Positions 1-7,231 of a stretch of 8,266 bases of DNA are shown one piece after another (within the stretch, counting starts at the first letter, position 1; each line of letters starts with the position of its first letter). Location: contig JAHHMJ010000663.1 in assembly GCA_018678395.1 (NCBI GenBank), positions 1 through 8,266 on the forward strand. Reading direction: 5' to 3'. A model generated the notes under the pieces. It did not search any database, had not been told where the DNA came from, and saw only the letters and a list, made by a program, of their open reading frames with translations. This stretch comes from Gemmatimonadota bacterium (lineage in GTDB: Bacteria > Gemmatimonadota > Gemmatimonadetes > Longimicrobiales > Gaopeijiaceae). The position numbers were made by a program, and so were the translations under genes.

Positions 1-3000
1 CCGCGCGGTGCCGGTCTCTACCGCACGACGCGCAATCTGTACAAGCACGTCCACGGCAACGTGCTGGTCTTCGAAGAGGTGAACGAGGACCTGCGGCTCG
101 CGTTCCGGTACCGCTGGTCTCCTTCCGGGCGGTTCGGCTGGGTGCGGCACTCGGAGCTGGAGAATCGCGGGGAGAGCGACGCGTCGGTGGAGGTGCTGGA
201 TGGGATCCAGAACCTGCTCCCCACCGGGGTCGCCGACGAGTTTCAGCGCACGTTCAGCGTGCTGGGAGACGCCCACAAGCAGAACGAGCTGGATGCGTCG
301 ACCGGGCTGGCCACCTTCGCCCTGAGCTCGGTGCCGGGCGACAGCACGGAGCCGGGCGAGTCATTGAGGGCGACCGTCTGCTGGTCCAGCCTGGCGTCGT
401 CGGTGACGCGACTGGTGTCGTCCGAGCAGGTCGATGCCTTCCGCCGCGGGGGCGACGTTCAGGGCGAGACCCGTGTCCTGGGACGGCGCGGCGCCTACTT
501 CGTCGTCGACACCATGACGTTGGCCGCGGGAGAGACCCGTGATTGGCTGATCGTGGCCGACCTCGGGTACGGGGCGTCGGAGGCGACGAAGCTCCGCCGG
601 CTGCTGGCGGACGAGGACCGGCGAAAGAATGCCGTGCTGGATGACGTCGCGGCGAACGCGCAGCACCTCGCCCGGATCGTGGCGGGCGCGGACGGTATGC
701 AGATGACGGGCGACCACCTGGGGTCCGTGCACCACTTCGCCAACGTCCTCTTCAACGTCATGCGCGGGGGCACCTTCGAGTCCGGCTACACCGTCGACGT
801 GGCCGATCTCGAAGCCTATGTGCGGTCGTTCGATCGGAGCGCGCGGGACCGGCACCGGGGCTTCTTCGACGGGTTGGGCGAGTCGGTCGAGGTCCGGACT
901 CTTCTGGATGCCGTCGAGCGTGTGGACGACCGGACCCTCGTGCGCCTGGTCACGGAGTACCTGCCTCTCTCCTTCAGCCGGCGGCACGGCGATCCGAGTC
1001 GCCCGTGGAACCGCTTCTCGATCGAGCTGCTCGACGAGCAGGGGGAGCGGCGCCTCGCCTACGAGGGGAACTGGCGGGACATCTTCCAGAACTGGGAGGC
1101 CCTCTGCCTGTCGTTCCCGGAGTACCTGGACGGGGTCATCGGCAAGTTCCTGAACACCTCGACCGCCGACGGCTACAACCCCTTCCGGGTGAATCGAGAG
1201 GGGTATGACTGGGAGCGTCCCGCGCCCGACGAGCCGTGGGCCAACCTGGGCTACTGGGGCGATCACCAGATCATCTATCTCCTCAAGCTCCTGGAGTGGT
1301 CCCGGGCCCATCACCCCGGCCGCCTCGAGGAGTTGCTGTGGAATCCGCGCTTCGTCTACGCCGACGTCCCCTACGACATCCGGCCGTATCACGAACTCCT
1401 GGACGATCCCCGGCACTCGATCCGCTACAACTGGGAACGCGATGGGCGGATCCACGGCCGCATGGAAGGCGTGGGCTTCGATGGCCGTTACCTGGCCGGT
1501 GGTGACGGTCGGCCCAACTCGGCCAACCTCACCGAGAAGCTGCTCGTCCCGCTTCTCGCCAAGCTCGGCAGCTTCGCGGCCGGCGGGGGATTCTGGCTGA
1601 ACACGCAGCGCCCGGAGTGGAACGACGCCAACAACGCCCTCGCGGGTTACGGCGCCTCGATGGTGACGGTCTACTACGCGCGTCGGTACGTGGCCTTCCT
1701 GCTGGACCTCTTCCAGGCCCTGGGGGATGGGGGTGTGGAGATGCACACCGAGGTCGCGGATTGGCTGGAGCGCACCCATGGAGCCCTCGTCGATCACGAG
1801 CATCTGCTTCACGGCGAGAGCGTCGGCGACCCCGAGCGGAAATCGCTTCTGGACGCGGTCGGAACCCACGCCAGCGTCTACCGCACGGGGATCTACGACA
1901 ACGGATTCTGCTGGGGTCGCCGAGAGCTCGAGGCCGCGAGCGTCCGGGGCTTCCTGGAGACCGTCCTGCGGTTCCTGGACCACTCCATCGCCCTGAACCG
2001 GCGTGAGGACGGCCTCTACCACGCCTACAACATCCTCGAGATCGAGGACGACGGCATCGGCGTGCTCAACCTCTACGGCATGCTCGAGGGCCAGGTCGCC
2101 GCGCTCACGTCGGGTGCGTTGGCGCCCGCGGAGGCGTTGGCGCTGCTGGAGGCCCTGCGCGACAGCGAGATGTACCGGTCGAACCAGCATTCCTACATCC
2201 TCTATCCGGACCGACGGCTGCCCGGCTTTCTCGAGAAGAACATCATCCCCGCCGCGCGGGTCGCGGAGTCGGCCCTCCTGACCACCCTGCTCGACAGCGG
2301 CAACACCGACGTGGTGGAACGCGACGTCGACGGTACCGTGCACTTCAATCCCGACTTCAGGAACGCGGGGGACCTGCACGGGGCGCTGCACGGGCTGCGG
2401 GACGCCGGGTTCGGCGAACTCCTGGATGCCGAGTGGGGACGGGTCGCGGACGTCTACGAGTCGGTCTTCGACCACGCGCGCTTCACCGGCCGCTCGGGGA
2501 CCTTCTACGGGTACGAAGGCCTGGGCTCCATCTACTGGCACATGGTGAGCAAGCTGCTGCTGGCCGTGCAGGAGGTCACGGTGCGTGCCGCGGCGGAGGG
2601 GTCCGAGGACTTCGCCGCGCTGGCCGAGCGGTATTACGACGTGCGCGCTGGGCTGGGCTTCAACAAGGCGCCGGACGTCTACGGCGCCTTCCCCACCGAT
2701 CCCTACTCCCACACCCCCGCCAATGCCGGCGCCAAACAGCCGGGTATGACGGGGATGGTGAAGGAAGAAATACTCACCCGTCTGGGCGAACTGGGGCTGT
2801 GGGTCTCGGAGGGGCAGGTGCGCTTCGACCCCGTCCTTCTGCGCGGGGGCGAGTTCCTGGAGACGGCCGAGACCTTCCGCTATTTCGATGTCGCGGGGCG
2901 CGAGGCCACCATCGCGCTGGAGCCGGGCTCGCTGGCCTTCACCTACTGCCAGGTGCCGGTCGTGTATCGCCTGTCGGACGAGCGGAAGATCGACCTCCAC

Positions 3001-3123
3001 CTCGCCGACGGCTCCACGCGGACGGTCGAGGGATGGGCGCTGGACCGGGAGTCGAGCGCGGAGCTGTTCCGGCGGACCGGCGCGATCGTGCGGATCGAGG
3101 TCTCGCTGCGGCCGGGGCTGTAG
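1..3123 (+). CDS. GH94-like (cellobiose phosphorylase-like) large glycosidase-fold protein, 5' end cut by window
   Basis: The frame is open from base 1, and the residues before the first possible start (GTG at 61) look coding (LYRTTRNLYKHVHGN, residues 6-20). The gene therefore begins outside the window, and 1040 residues are visible. Numbering from base 1, notable segments are EGNWRDIFQNWE (355-366), GYNPFRVNREGYDWE (391-405), WGDHQ (419-423), a PEWNDANNALAGYG segment with EWND at 539-542, and GAKQPGMTG (910-918), followed by a probable beta-rich C-terminal domain. GH94 phosphorylases, which cleave beta-glucosides with phosphate, carry a comparable DWND segment at the catalytic site inside an (alpha/alpha)6 barrel, and the aromatic- and helix-rich middle fits that fold. 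The assignment rests on this motif and general architecture; activity and substrate are not known. With more than 1040 residues it exceeds typical cellobiose phosphorylases (about 800). Whether it is secreted cannot be judged because the N-terminus is missing. It stands alone, converging on the next gene with a 41-bp gap. Coding status is near certain; the family call is moderate. Confidence 0.62.
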   Translation, partial: PRGAGLYRTTRNLYKHVHGNVLVFEEVNEDLRLAFRYRWSPSGRFGWVRHSELENRGESDASVEVLDGIQNLLPTGVADEFQRTFSVLGDAHKQNELDASTGLATFALSSVPGDSTEPGESLRATVCWSSLASSVTRLVSSEQVDAFRRGGDVQGETRVLGRRGAYFVVDTMTLAAGETRDWLIVADLGYGASEATKLRRLLADEDRRKNAVLDDVAANAQHLARIVAGADGMQMTGDHLGSVHHFANVLFNVMRGGTFESGYTVDVADLEAYVRSFDRSARDRHRGFFDGLGESVEVRTLLDAVERVDDRTLVRLVTEYLPLSFSRRHGDPSRPWNRFSIELLDEQGERRLAYEGNWRDIFQNWEALCLSFPEYLDGVIGKFLNTSTADGYNPFRVNREGYDWERPAPDEPWANLGYWGDHQIIYLLKLLEWSRAHHPGRLEELLWNPRFVYADVPYDIRPYHELLDDPRHSIRYNWERDGRIHGRMEGVGFDGRYLAGGDGRPNSANLTEKLLVPLLAKLGSFAAGGGFWLNTQRPEWNDANNALAGYGASMVTVYYARRYVAFLLDLFQALGDGGVEMHTEVADWLERTHGALVDHEHLLHGESVGDPERKSLLDAVGTHASVYRTGIYDNGFCWGRRELEAASVRGFLETVLRFLDHSIALNRREDGLYHAYNILEIEDDGIGVLNLYGMLEGQVAALTSGALAPAEALALLEALRDSEMYRSNQHSYILYPDRRLPGFLEKNIIPAARVAESALLTTLLDSGNTDVVERDVDGTVHFNPDFRNAGDLHGALHGLRDAGFGELLDAEWGRVADVYESVFDHARFTGRSGTFYGYEGLGSIYWHMVSKLLLAVQEVTVRAAAEGSEDFAALAERYYDVRAGLGFNKAPDVYGAFPTDPYSHTPANAGAKQPGMTGMVKEEILTRLGELGLWVSEGQVRFDPVLLRGGEFLETAETFRYFDVAGREATIALEPGSLAFTYCQVPVVYRLSDERKIDLHLADGSTRTVEGWALDRESSAELFRRTGAIVRIEVSLRPGL

Positions 3124-3125
3124 GA

Positions 3126-3137
3126 GCCCCCGGGGGC
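3126..3137. terminator. Candidate bidirectional terminator palindrome between convergent genes
   Basis: A perfect 12-bp palindrome (GCCCCCGGGGGC) lies three bases after the stop of the large plus-strand gene, inside the 41-bp gap to the convergent minus-strand gene. It could fold as a short GC hairpin on either transcript. No T-tract follows on either strand, so intrinsic termination is doubtful. Position, rather than sequence, is the main argument. Confidence 0.2.
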
Positions 3138-3164
3138 GGCGCTCGGGAGGGGCGTTGGGGACCG

Positions 3165-4610
3165 CTAGGCCCCTGCAGCCTCCGTCGATCCCCGGAGGTA
3201 GGCCAGGACGTCGGTCGCCGAGTACGAGGTCCGCCCGTCCAGGAATCGGCCGAGCTGCTGCAGATCGTCGCCCGCCGTGAAGAGCGCGGGCTCGACCGTG
3301 CCGTCCTTCTGGGTCTGGGCGTGGTCAAGGTTCGCCATCAGCGCGTTGCAGAGGCACTTGCGGCCTACGGTCTCGGCGCGGTCCCCACCCTTCTTCACGA
3401 AGGTCTCGATCGGCTCCGAGGCACAGCGGAACGACACTCCGCCCCGCTCGTTGCGGTACGGCGTGCGCAGGTACCCGAGGTCGCAGCAACGGGGGCGGCT
3501 TTCGAAGACCTGGTCGCTGGACAGGGTGTTCTCGAGCTGGACGGCCTTGAACGGGAATCCCGTGGGTGAGGCCCGTCCGTCGGTGACCACCTCGATCTCC
3601 CCGGTCTGGGACGCGAGCACGACGTCCCGCTTGTGCTCGGCCGGGAGCCCGCTCTCGTCGCAGTAGGCGAACAGCGTGCCCACCTGGATTCCCGTGGCGC
3701 CGGCCGCGAGCGCCTCGCGCAGACGATCGGGGTGACCGGCTCCGCCGGCGATCCAGAACGGGCGGCCCAGCTTGGCGATGCCGTCGAGGTCCACCACATC
3801 GCGGGGCCCGTACTGCGGCTCGCCGCGCTCGTTGAATGTGGTCTTGCCGCGGGGGGGTGCGTTGTGGCCGCCGGCGGTGGGGCCTTCGATGATGAACCCG
3901 TCCACACGGCCGGTGGACTTCCGGGACAACATGGTCGCGAGTGAGTTCGATGCGACGATCGCCAGGAAACGCGGGCGCGGGAGCTCGGGCACCGGGCCGT
4001 CGTGGATCTGTGCGGGGTCGAACGGAATCATCTCGCGCTCCCCCCGCTCCAGTCCGGTCGCGTCGAGGGTGATTGCCACCGGCTCCCCTCGGGCGAGCCC
4101 GTCCAGCGCCCCGGGGATCTCCCGGGGAATTCCCGCCCCCATGAGTACGTAGTCCACGCCCGCCAACATGGCCCCGTAGAGAGAGCCCAGGTTGGGAAGC
4201 TGGATCTTCGTGAGGAGGTTGATGCCCACCGGGCCGTCATGACCCTCCCGAGCCAGATGGACCTCCACGAAGTTCGCCAGCACGGTCAACTGATGGCGTG
4301 CCGCGTCGACCACCTGCCGGTACATGGGCAGGAGCCGGTACCCCTCGCCGGGCTCGAGTCCCCCGGGGCGGAAGTACCGCTCGAGCGCGGCCTCGGCCAC
4401 TCCGGGGATCGGGAAGTGCGCCATGGCCCGCCGCAGATGACCGCCGACATCGCCGTCCTGGAGTCGGCGCACGAAGAGGCTGTCGAGGCCGGTTCCGGAC
4501 ACCACGCCCAGACCGCCGTTCGTCGACACCGTGCGGGCGAGACGCCAGTTGGAGACGCCGACACCCATTCCGCCCTGGATGATGGTGGGCAGTGCTGACG
4601 GTTCGGTCAT
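3165..4610 (-). CDS. Nitronate monooxygenase / 2-nitropropane dioxygenase family flavoprotein with cysteine-rich C-terminus
   Basis: This 481-residue protein is predicted to be a cytoplasmic FMN-dependent TIM-barrel enzyme. It opens with PTIIQGGMGVGVS (8-20), the usual first FMN-contacting strand. It has DGFIIEGPTAGGH (237-249), where His249 sits at the catalytic-base position of nitronate monooxygenases, and GGAGHPDRLREALAAGATGIQVGT (289-312), the phosphate-binding part. Known members oxidise alkyl nitronates or act as enoyl reductases (PfaD type); the real substrate here is not known. Beyond the barrel is a conserved-looking tail with Cys375, Cys376, Cys396, Cys419 and Cys421, and with YSATDVLAYL at the end. 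ATG 4610 was chosen because family homology starts within a few residues of it; the 62 in-frame residues upstream are proline-rich, low in complexity and not family-like. No good Shine-Dalgarno sequence precedes it. The gene has its own 231-bp upstream region and appears monocistronic. Confidence 0.9.
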   Translation of the reverse strand: MTEPSALPTIIQGGMGVGVSNWRLARTVSTNGGLGVVSGTGLDSLFVRRLQDGDVGGHLRRAMAHFPIPGVAEAALERYFRPGGLEPGEGYRLLPMYRQVVDAARHQLTVLANFVEVHLAREGHDGPVGINLLTKIQLPNLGSLYGAMLAGVDYVLMGAGIPREIPGALDGLARGEPVAITLDATGLERGEREMIPFDPAQIHDGPVPELPRPRFLAIVASNSLATMLSRKSTGRVDGFIIEGPTAGGHNAPPRGKTTFNERGEPQYGPRDVVDLDGIAKLGRPFWIAGGAGHPDRLREALAAGATGIQVGTLFAYCDESGLPAEHKRDVVLASQTGEIEVVTDGRASPTGFPFKAVQLENTLSSDQVFESRPRCCDLGYLRTPYRNERGGVSFRCASEPIETFVKKGGDRAETVGRKCLCNALMANLDHAQTQKDGTVEPALFTAGDDLQQLGRFLDGRTSYSATDVLAYLRGSTEAAGA

Positions 4611-4762
4611 GGGCGAGGCCCCGTGGTAGGGCGCTCGTCGGTCACGTAGCGATGCACGGGCGGATGGTGGGATCGGGGTGGGTGTGCCGGGGATCGCGGC
4701 GGTGGTCGTGACGGTAGCCCCCGAGGACGGAGGAGGATGCCGGTCCGCGCTCGGCTGGGCAA

Positions 4763-4794
4763 GCATTACGCCGCAGGTACGATCGTCGTAACGC
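4763..4794. promoter_or_regulatory. Operator-like inverted repeat upstream of the nitronate monooxygenase gene (copy 1)
   Basis: Arms GCATTACG (4763-4770) and CGTAACGC (4787-4794) are inverted copies matching at 7 of 8 positions, separated by 16 nt. The core RTTACG-N16-CGTAAC recurs with the same spacing at 7103-7130. Half-sites are 22 bp apart, about two helical turns, as expected for a regulator binding one face of the DNA. The repeat lies about 155-185 nt upstream of the ATG at 4610, in the only non-coding stretch before that gene. It could be an operator or part of a non-standard promoter. The function is inferred only. Confidence 0.4.
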
Positions 4795-4800
4795 ATGACA

Positions 4801-4815
4801 ACCCTCGAGCAGGGT
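4801..4815 (-). terminator. Candidate terminator hairpin after the Na/Pi cotransporter gene
   Basis: ACCCT (4801-4805) and AGGGT (4811-4815) form a perfect 5-bp stem with a 5-nt loop. The hairpin begins 26 nt beyond the stop codon of the minus-strand phosphate transporter gene. On the minus strand it is followed by TTGTCATG, which is only weakly T-rich. The position is right but the stem is short, so this is a tentative call. Confidence 0.28.
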
Positions 4816-4841
4816 GGACGTGCCCTCGGGCCGGCGTCGGG

Positions 4842-6539
4842 TCAGTCCGCCGCGATCCCCACCGCGCCGGGGATCACCCCCCGGGCCATGCGCTTGCAGA
4901 AGTAGAAGATCCTCTTGAGGCTCTCCAACTGATCGGTCTCGAGCGCGTAGGTCGCCAGCCGGTTGGGCTCCGGAGCCACCAGGCGTTGCGCCTTGTGCAG
5001 CGCCGCCTCCTCGGCCATCTGGTTGACGACCTGCTTCATCTTCCTCACCTCGCGGGCCGCCTCTTCGTTCTCCTGGGTCACCGCCTGCAGCGCGTAATCG
5101 AAGCTCCGCAGCACGGTCGCGTGAAACCGCTCGATCACCTCGAGCGTCGGAGCGCTGATCTGGACCCCCTCGTCGATTCGGTGGCGGCCGAGGGTCACCA
5201 GGTTCGTCTCGATGATGTCGCCGATGTTCTCCAGGTCGTTCACGGCTTCCATGAGGTTCACGAATTCCTGCGTCTGTCCTTCGGTGAGCGACGTCTGACT
5301 GATCTTCCCGAGATAGGTGATGATCTGTCCGTGAAGCGCGTCGACGGCGTCGTCCATGGCCTCGACCGCATCCAGGTCCTCCGCCTCGCCTGCGGTCATC
5401 GCGGGCAGGATGCCGGTGATCATTTCCCGCACGCGGTCACCCATGCGCAGGATTTCCAGACGGGCGCGGTCGAGCGCGAGTGAAGGAGCCTGCAGGAGCT
5501 CGACGTCCAGATAGCGAGCCCGCACGAGGTCTTCTTCCGCCAGGGGGCGGTCGGGCACGAGCCACTCCACGAGTCGAGCGAACAGGGGAACGAACCAGAT
5601 GAACACCAGCGTGTTCCCGATGTTGAACAGCGTGTGCGCATTGGCGATCTGCCGCGCGGTGTCCGCCCCGAGCGAGATGCGGGTGACGGCCGTGGCCAGG
5701 TAGTCGATGAAGGGAAGCCAGAGAAGTACGCCGGCGATGTTGAAGACCACGTGGACTGCCGACGCCCGCAGTGCTTCGCGAGGGCGTCCGATGGCGGCCA
5801 GAAGGGCCGTCACACACGTGCCGATGTTCGCGCCGAAGATCAGGGCGATGCCCGCCGGAAGCGTGATGAAGCCCTGGGACGCCATCACGATGACTACGCC
5901 CGTGGTCGCCGAGGAGGACTGGACCAGCGCGGTGAACAAAGCCCCTGCCAGAATGCCGAGTTCCGGCCGGGCCATCCGACCCATCCAAGCGACGAAGGGC
6001 GGGTAGTCCCGCAAGGGACCCATGGCGTCCCCCATCACGGCCATCCCGAAGAACACGAGCCCGAGCCCCAGCAGTCCCGCACCTTGTCGCCGCACGATCT
6101 CCCTCTTCGCGAGGAAGGTCAGCGCGAAACCGACCGCGACGAGGAGCAGCGCGTACTCGGTCACCTTGAACGCGATGATCTGGGCGGTCACCGTGGTGCC
6201 GATGTTCGCGCCCATGATCACGCCGATGGACTGCGCCATCGACATCAAGCCGGCCGAGATGAAGCCGACGACCAGCACGGTGGTGACCGAAGACGACTGG
6301 ATCACCGCCGTCACCACCGCTCCGGTGAATGCGCCGGTGAAGCGATTCGTGGTCAACTTCGAGAGCACGCCCTTCATGCGCGCCCCCGCGATCGCCTTGA
6401 GGGCGTCGGCCATCATCTCCATACCCAGCAGGAAGATGGCGAGCCCCCCCAGGAGCCCCACGCTCAGATCGAACGCGGACAGGGCCGGGGCCTGGGTGGC
6501 GGTGACGAGGGCGGCGCCGGACAGGCTGGCTTCAAGCAC
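4842..6539 (-). CDS. Na+/phosphate cotransporter family protein (NptA/YjbB type) with C-terminal PhoU-like domain
   Basis: This 565-residue inner-membrane protein has two inverted transport repeats, each carrying the family signature: QSSSVTT (81-87) with GANIGTT (110-116), and QSSSATT (207-213) with GANIGTC (236-242). Hydrophobic helices run from about residue 25 to 325. The remaining part (about 345-545) is soluble and helical and resembles PhoU, with EAMDDAVDALHGQIITYL and NLMEAVNDLENIGDIIETN segments. Relatives move inorganic phosphate with sodium; the PhoU-tailed bacterial type (E. coli YjbB) is linked to phosphate export when internal phosphate is high, so direction cannot be read from sequence. 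The start is GTG at 6539, which overlaps the upstream stress-protein stop by 8 nt (GTGCTTGA). An AGAAGG sequence lies 12 nt upstream. Later Met codons would remove the first membrane helix. It is probably co-transcribed and translationally coupled with the stress protein gene. Confidence 0.95.
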   Translation of the reverse strand: MLEASLSGAALVTATQAPALSAFDLSVGLLGGLAIFLLGMEMMADALKAIAGARMKGVLSKLTTNRFTGAFTGAVVTAVIQSSSVTTVLVVGFISAGLMSMAQSIGVIMGANIGTTVTAQIIAFKVTEYALLLVAVGFALTFLAKREIVRRQGAGLLGLGLVFFGMAVMGDAMGPLRDYPPFVAWMGRMARPELGILAGALFTALVQSSSATTGVVIVMASQGFITLPAGIALIFGANIGTCVTALLAAIGRPREALRASAVHVVFNIAGVLLWLPFIDYLATAVTRISLGADTARQIANAHTLFNIGNTLVFIWFVPLFARLVEWLVPDRPLAEEDLVRARYLDVELLQAPSLALDRARLEILRMGDRVREMITGILPAMTAGEAEDLDAVEAMDDAVDALHGQIITYLGKISQTSLTEGQTQEFVNLMEAVNDLENIGDIIETNLVTLGRHRIDEGVQISAPTLEVIERFHATVLRSFDYALQAVTQENEEAAREVRKMKQVVNQMAEEAALHKAQRLVAPEPNRLATYALETDQLESLKRIFYFCKRMARGVIPGAVGIAAD

Positions 6540-7077
6540 TGGACTTCTTGCCCTTCTTCTTCGGAGTCGGCACCACCGTCACGGGTAGCTTGGCGAGCTG
6601 TACCACTTTGGACGCCGTCGACCCCAGGAGCAGGCGCTTGACGCCGGTTCGCCCACGACTCCCGACGACGACGAGTTGAGCGCCGACCTTCTTGGCGGCT
6701 TCGATGAGTCGTGTGGCAGGTAGCCCGACGACGAGGTGTGACTCCACGGAGACACGGGACCACAGATCGGGGTGGCCCGCATGGAGCTCTTCGACGAAGC
6801 CCTCCAGAAGCCGCTCGCCCGCCTCCTCGAGGGTGCCGTAGGGGGTCTCGATGCCGGTGCCGGCGTACGAGCCGGGCGCGCTGCCGGGATCGTGGACCAC
6901 ATGGACCAGGACGAGGGGGGCCCCGAGGACAGCGGCGAGCCGGGCCGCCCAGTGTGCCGCCAAAGCCGCGCCGGCCGAGAAGTCGATGCCGACCAGGATC
7001 GGCGCGTCCTGGGCAGCGAGGCCGTCAAGCGGGCGCCCGGCGGCGCCGGGTGTGGTCGGTCGATGGCTCTGGGACAC
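6532..7077 (-). CDS. Universal stress protein, UspA family, ATP-binding type
   Basis: With a GTG start at 7077 this is a 181-residue single-domain USP, predicted cytoplasmic. It shows ILVGIDFS (27-34), with the Asp that contacts nucleotide. It also shows the ATP-binding pattern G-2x-G-9x-G-S/T: Gly139, Gly142, Gly152, Ser153, followed by VVQLAKLPVTVVPT. USPs bind ATP or AMP and help survival under starvation or stress; the partner here is unknown. The tail is lysine-rich (PKKKGKKSSA). Start choice is uncertain. ATG 7152 has a well-placed GAGGGG (7160-7165, 7 nt upstream) and would add 25 residues, and ATG 7230 is also in frame. I prefer 7077 because codons between 7077 and 7152 have poor G/C third positions (TGT CGT TAC GAT, ACA AAT), unlike the rest, and that stretch carries an operator-like repeat. 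Its stop overlaps the GTG start of the phosphate transporter, indicating an operon in which the stress protein comes first. Confidence 0.92.
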   Translation of the reverse strand: MSQSHRPTTPGAAGRPLDGLAAQDAPILVGIDFSAGAALAAHWAARLAAVLGAPLVLVHVVHDPGSAPGSYAGTGIETPYGTLEEAGERLLEGFVEELHAGHPDLWSRVSVESHLVVGLPATRLIEAAKKVGAQLVVVGSRGRTGVKRLLLGSTASKVVQLAKLPVTVVPTPKKKGKKSSA

Positions 7078-7102
7078 CGGGTTCTCGGGCCGGAGGCGGA
7101 TG

Positions 7103-7130
7103 GTTACGCGATTTGTCACGAGATCGTAAC
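7103..7130. promoter_or_regulatory. Operator-like inverted repeat upstream of the universal stress protein gene (copy 2)
   Basis: Perfect 6-bp arms GTTACG (7103-7108) and CGTAAC (7125-7130) are separated by 16 nt, the same geometry as the repeat at 4763-4794. Read on the minus strand, both copies share GTTACGA at the start and GCGTAA near the end of the 28-bp unit. The repeat is in a locally AT-richer patch, 26-53 nt upstream of the preferred GTG start at 7077, a typical place for an operator or promoter. If the alternative ATG at 7152 were the true start, the repeat would be inside the coding region. Confidence 0.4.
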
Positions 7131-7159
7131 GACAGGCGGGCCTCCCTGCCATGTGGACG

Positions 7160-7172
7160 CCCCTCAGAGGGG
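7160..7172. repeat. 13-bp palindrome CCCCTC-A-GAGGGG in the divergent control region
   Basis: CCCCTC (7160-7165) and GAGGGG (7167-7172) are perfect inverted arms around a single A. On the minus strand its second half (GAGGGG) would act as a ribosome binding site for the alternative stress-protein start at ATG 7152. It may instead be part of the control region; no function can be assigned. Confidence 0.3.
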
Positions 7173-7210
7173 TCGTTCTCATCCTAGCGTGGGCGCTACC
7201 CGAGGACATC

Positions 7211-7228
7211 GTTCGAGGGCGCTCGAAC
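7211..7228. promoter_or_regulatory. 18-bp perfect palindrome, probable regulator-binding site
   Basis: GTTCGAG (7211-7217) and CTCGAAC (7222-7228) are perfect 7-bp inverted arms with a 4-nt centre (GGCG). The site ends 3 nt before the candidate -35 box of the PepSY gene, in the spacer shared with the divergent stress protein gene. Its size and symmetry fit a dimeric transcription factor operator; it could also fold as a hairpin in a transcript. The GTTC/GAAC elements recall LexA-type half-sites, but the order is the reverse of the GAAC-N4-GTTC box, so a LexA call is not justified. Confidence 0.45.
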
Positions 7229-7231
7229 ACC

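Noticed and set aside
361..3000. An 879-codon open frame on the minus strand, fully opposite the GH94-like gene
   Set aside because: It lies antisense to a clearly coding gene. Stops are rare in this frame because of high G/C at third positions, and its translation is low-complexity (rich in V, G, R, Q, P) with no recognisable domain.
2433..3569. A 378-codon plus-strand open frame spanning the end of the large gene and the convergent nitronate monooxygenase gene
   Set aside because: It is a GC-driven shadow frame crossing two real genes on opposite strands. The translation is dominated by Arg, Gly and Ala and has no domain.
4611..4796. A 62-residue N-terminal extension of the nitronate monooxygenase to ATG 4796
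   Set aside because: The extension is low-complexity and proline-rich, and the family's conserved sequence begins right after ATG 4610. The region also contains the inverted repeat at 4763-4794 and is better explained as a control region.
4737..5483. A plus-strand open frame opposite the PhoU-like part of the phosphate transporter
   Set aside because: It is antisense to a strongly supported coding region and its His/Leu/Arg-rich translation matches nothing recognisable.
5634..6641. A 335-codon plus-strand open frame opposite the membrane part of the phosphate transporter
   Set aside because: It is a shadow: the translation is a run of charged residues (His, Arg, Asp, Glu), as expected opposite hydrophobic codons.
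7211..7228. Reading the palindrome as a LexA (SOS) box
   Set aside because: The half-site order is GTTC...GAAC with a 10-nt interval, not the known GAAC-N4-GTTC or other described LexA arrangements, and no SOS gene is adjacent.
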